Below are positions 62,501 to 64,000 of a stretch of DNA of 64,000 bases, piece after piece; the stretch's first letter is position 1; the number at the start of each line of letters is the position of its first letter. A program made the position numbers and the translations under genes. Source of the DNA: Glandiceps talaboti (taxonomy: Eukaryota; Hemichordata; Enteropneusta; Spengelidae). Where the stretch lies: the NCBI RefSeq assembly GCF_964340395.1, contig NC_135559.1:17344550-17408549 (forward strand). Direction: 5' to 3'. A model generated the notes under the pieces. The model searched no databases. It saw nothing but the letters and a program-made list of their open reading frames with translations, and had not been told where the DNA came from.

Positions 62501-64000
62501 AATATTCACTTGATAGTAAGGTATAGGGAAAAATCAAAATTGGTGTGTCTCCAGAAATTGTTGTGTGTCAATGTTGTGTCAGATTGCCATAGAGGGCGCA
62601 CTTGACTTAACAGAGTTAACTTGATCTTTACTTTTATTGAACACAAATTTGTGTGCTTCCATTGAACTTTGTTTTGTGATTATATTAGACAACTTTAGAA
62701 ACTATTTTTTCTTGATTAAGCATTTATTTATCCTAGATGTGAAATCAAAATAGTTCTTACAATATTATACATTCCCCTTTCAACTACCTAGTATACATTC
62801 TAACATAGAACAATTTTGATATATTTTCATCACAGTGTTAATTACTGTAAGCATTCAAGTTATGAGTATTTAAGTGGTCACTGCATTGTAACATCACAGA
62901 GCTACTGGTAGTCATGTTAAAATGTAGCAACTGAGGCATTTGTTTACATCATAAAATGACTGACATGAGACAAATAGCAGTTAGGTCAGAGTCAAAGATA
63001 ACATGAAATGAGTTATAGAAACTGTTTATTGACAGGGTTAGAAGAACATTTTAGTTTTATATTGTCAAGTTATTACAATTTGACATTGTGTGTTTACTGA
63101 ACATCTCTGAAGTGTTGAAAGTGTAGACAAATGTATGCATATTATCTAGGTAATAGGTGTTTTATCCAAGTTTTTGTCATCCGTCAACAGTGGCATGAAA
63201 GGTCACAGGTCAGTACCACTTGAAATAAATGTTACTGTGTGCCAGGACAGTTTACAGACTGAGAGTTTACAAGGTTATCATATAACTGGATAGTACAGAC
63301 CTGACTAGTGTGTCCACTAATTAAAGAAAACATTTTGTTGAAAATTATGAAAACTATTTTTTTTCTGTATATTCACCTGATAGTAAGGTACAGTGAAAAA
63401 AAGTCATATTTGGTAAATCACCAGCAATTGTTGTGTGTCTGTGTTGTGTCAGATTGTCATAGAGGGCGCACTTCACTCGACACAGTTAAACCTGATGTTG
63501 TTGTTTTTTTAACACAACTTTTGCATGCTTACAAGTTTTATGAAATGTATTCATTATATTAGACAACTTTGGAAGACATGTTTTTTTCACAATTGATGAA
63601 TTTATATACCCTAGATGTGAGTTTAAAATAGTTATCACAATAGTTTACAAATACTTAACTCTGAATACAGTACAAATACTTGTTTAATGGTTTTGCTCAA
63701 GTTTGATGAAATAACACAAAACTATCTGCGTGTTACCTGTGCCACGTACACATAATTCTCGAAATTGAGAACTTCATTTATAAATTCTCTACCTGTGCAA
63801 TAAGTGCATGTTATTTTTGTTCCATGTTATGTACTCCTTTTGCATATGGGCCGGTGGCCTAGTAAAACAATAAAACCTTATTACATATTCGATGGGTAGG
63901 CTGTATCACTCAGCCGTGTCTCACTCACAAGACGAGTGCAAATTTGGGGGGGGGGGGGACTCCTGGAGTAATGACTCGAAAAGTCAGGGACGATTACTCA
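56530..64000 (+). repeat. 2.7-kb tandem duplications continuing past the window end
   Basis: Landmarks recur at near-constant spacing: GACTCCTGGAGTAATGACTC near 58,547, 61,235 and 63,958; TGGCATGAAAGGTCACAGG near 57,815, 60,493 and 63,190. Units are highly similar, with small indels. Each includes the SINE-like segment described separately. I see no gene. The array is cut by the window edge. Confidence 0.88.
58455..58840. repeat. SINE-like or GC-richer insert within the 2.7-kb unit
   Basis: The segment begins near GGGCCGGTGGCCTAGTAAAA, which resembles the A box region of tRNA-derived SINEs, and ends in an A-rich tail (AAAAAAAATAAAAAATAAAA). Copies lie at about 61,125-61,545 and from 63,848. 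The tRNA similarity is partial and no B box was found, so the class is uncertain. Confidence 0.4.

Overview
This 64-kb window reads as nuclear DNA of a marine invertebrate. It is AT-rich and dense in repeats, with long di- and tetranucleotide tracts, spliced genes with GT-AG introns, a Maverick/Polinton-type element, a LINE fragment and several foldback/MITE-like elements. The clade cannot be fixed from sequence alone; a lophotrochozoan or an invertebrate deuterostome would fit.

Region 1 (1 to about 10,300) is the right-hand part of a Polinton (Maverick). Plus-strand genes run: tail of an unknown membrane protein, integrase with chromodomain, a 108-aa protein, a large structural-type protein, a coiled-coil/hydrophobic protein, a capsid-like protein, the packaging ATPase, and then five small proteins. 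One further gene lies on the minus strand near the end. No protein-primed DNA polymerase is in view. Many genes are interrupted by indels, nearly all shifting the frame in the same direction, with almost no point nonsense changes.

Region 2 (10,300-19,860) is non-coding. It holds a 4.5-kb element with about 500-bp terminal inverted repeats built from 35-bp tandem repeats. A near-perfect foldback hairpin with a 9-bp target duplication is nested inside it. A smaller MITE follows, itself interrupted by a 36-bp hairpin.

Region 3 (19,866-47,900, plus strand) is one spliced host gene. Its reading phase is consistent across a death-fold exon, a Roc GTPase split over four exons, a large exon that is mostly COR, a linker exon and a death-effector-domain exon ending in a prenylation-type C-terminus. 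The intron between the first death-fold exon and the P-loop exon holds the most unusual object in the window: 14 tandem units of about 451 bp. In each, an ideal 3' splice site and an ideal 5' splice site are separated by exactly three bases, and only those three bases vary freely. It looks like an array of 3-nt microexons. Other introns carry a decayed LINE, a hammerhead ribozyme core, a perfect 61-bp-arm palindrome and MITEs.

Region 4 (47,900-64,000) shows no convincing gene. It is made of dispersed repeats, an 86-bp satellite with three-unit higher-order order, microsatellites and 2.7-kb tandem duplications that run off the end of the window.
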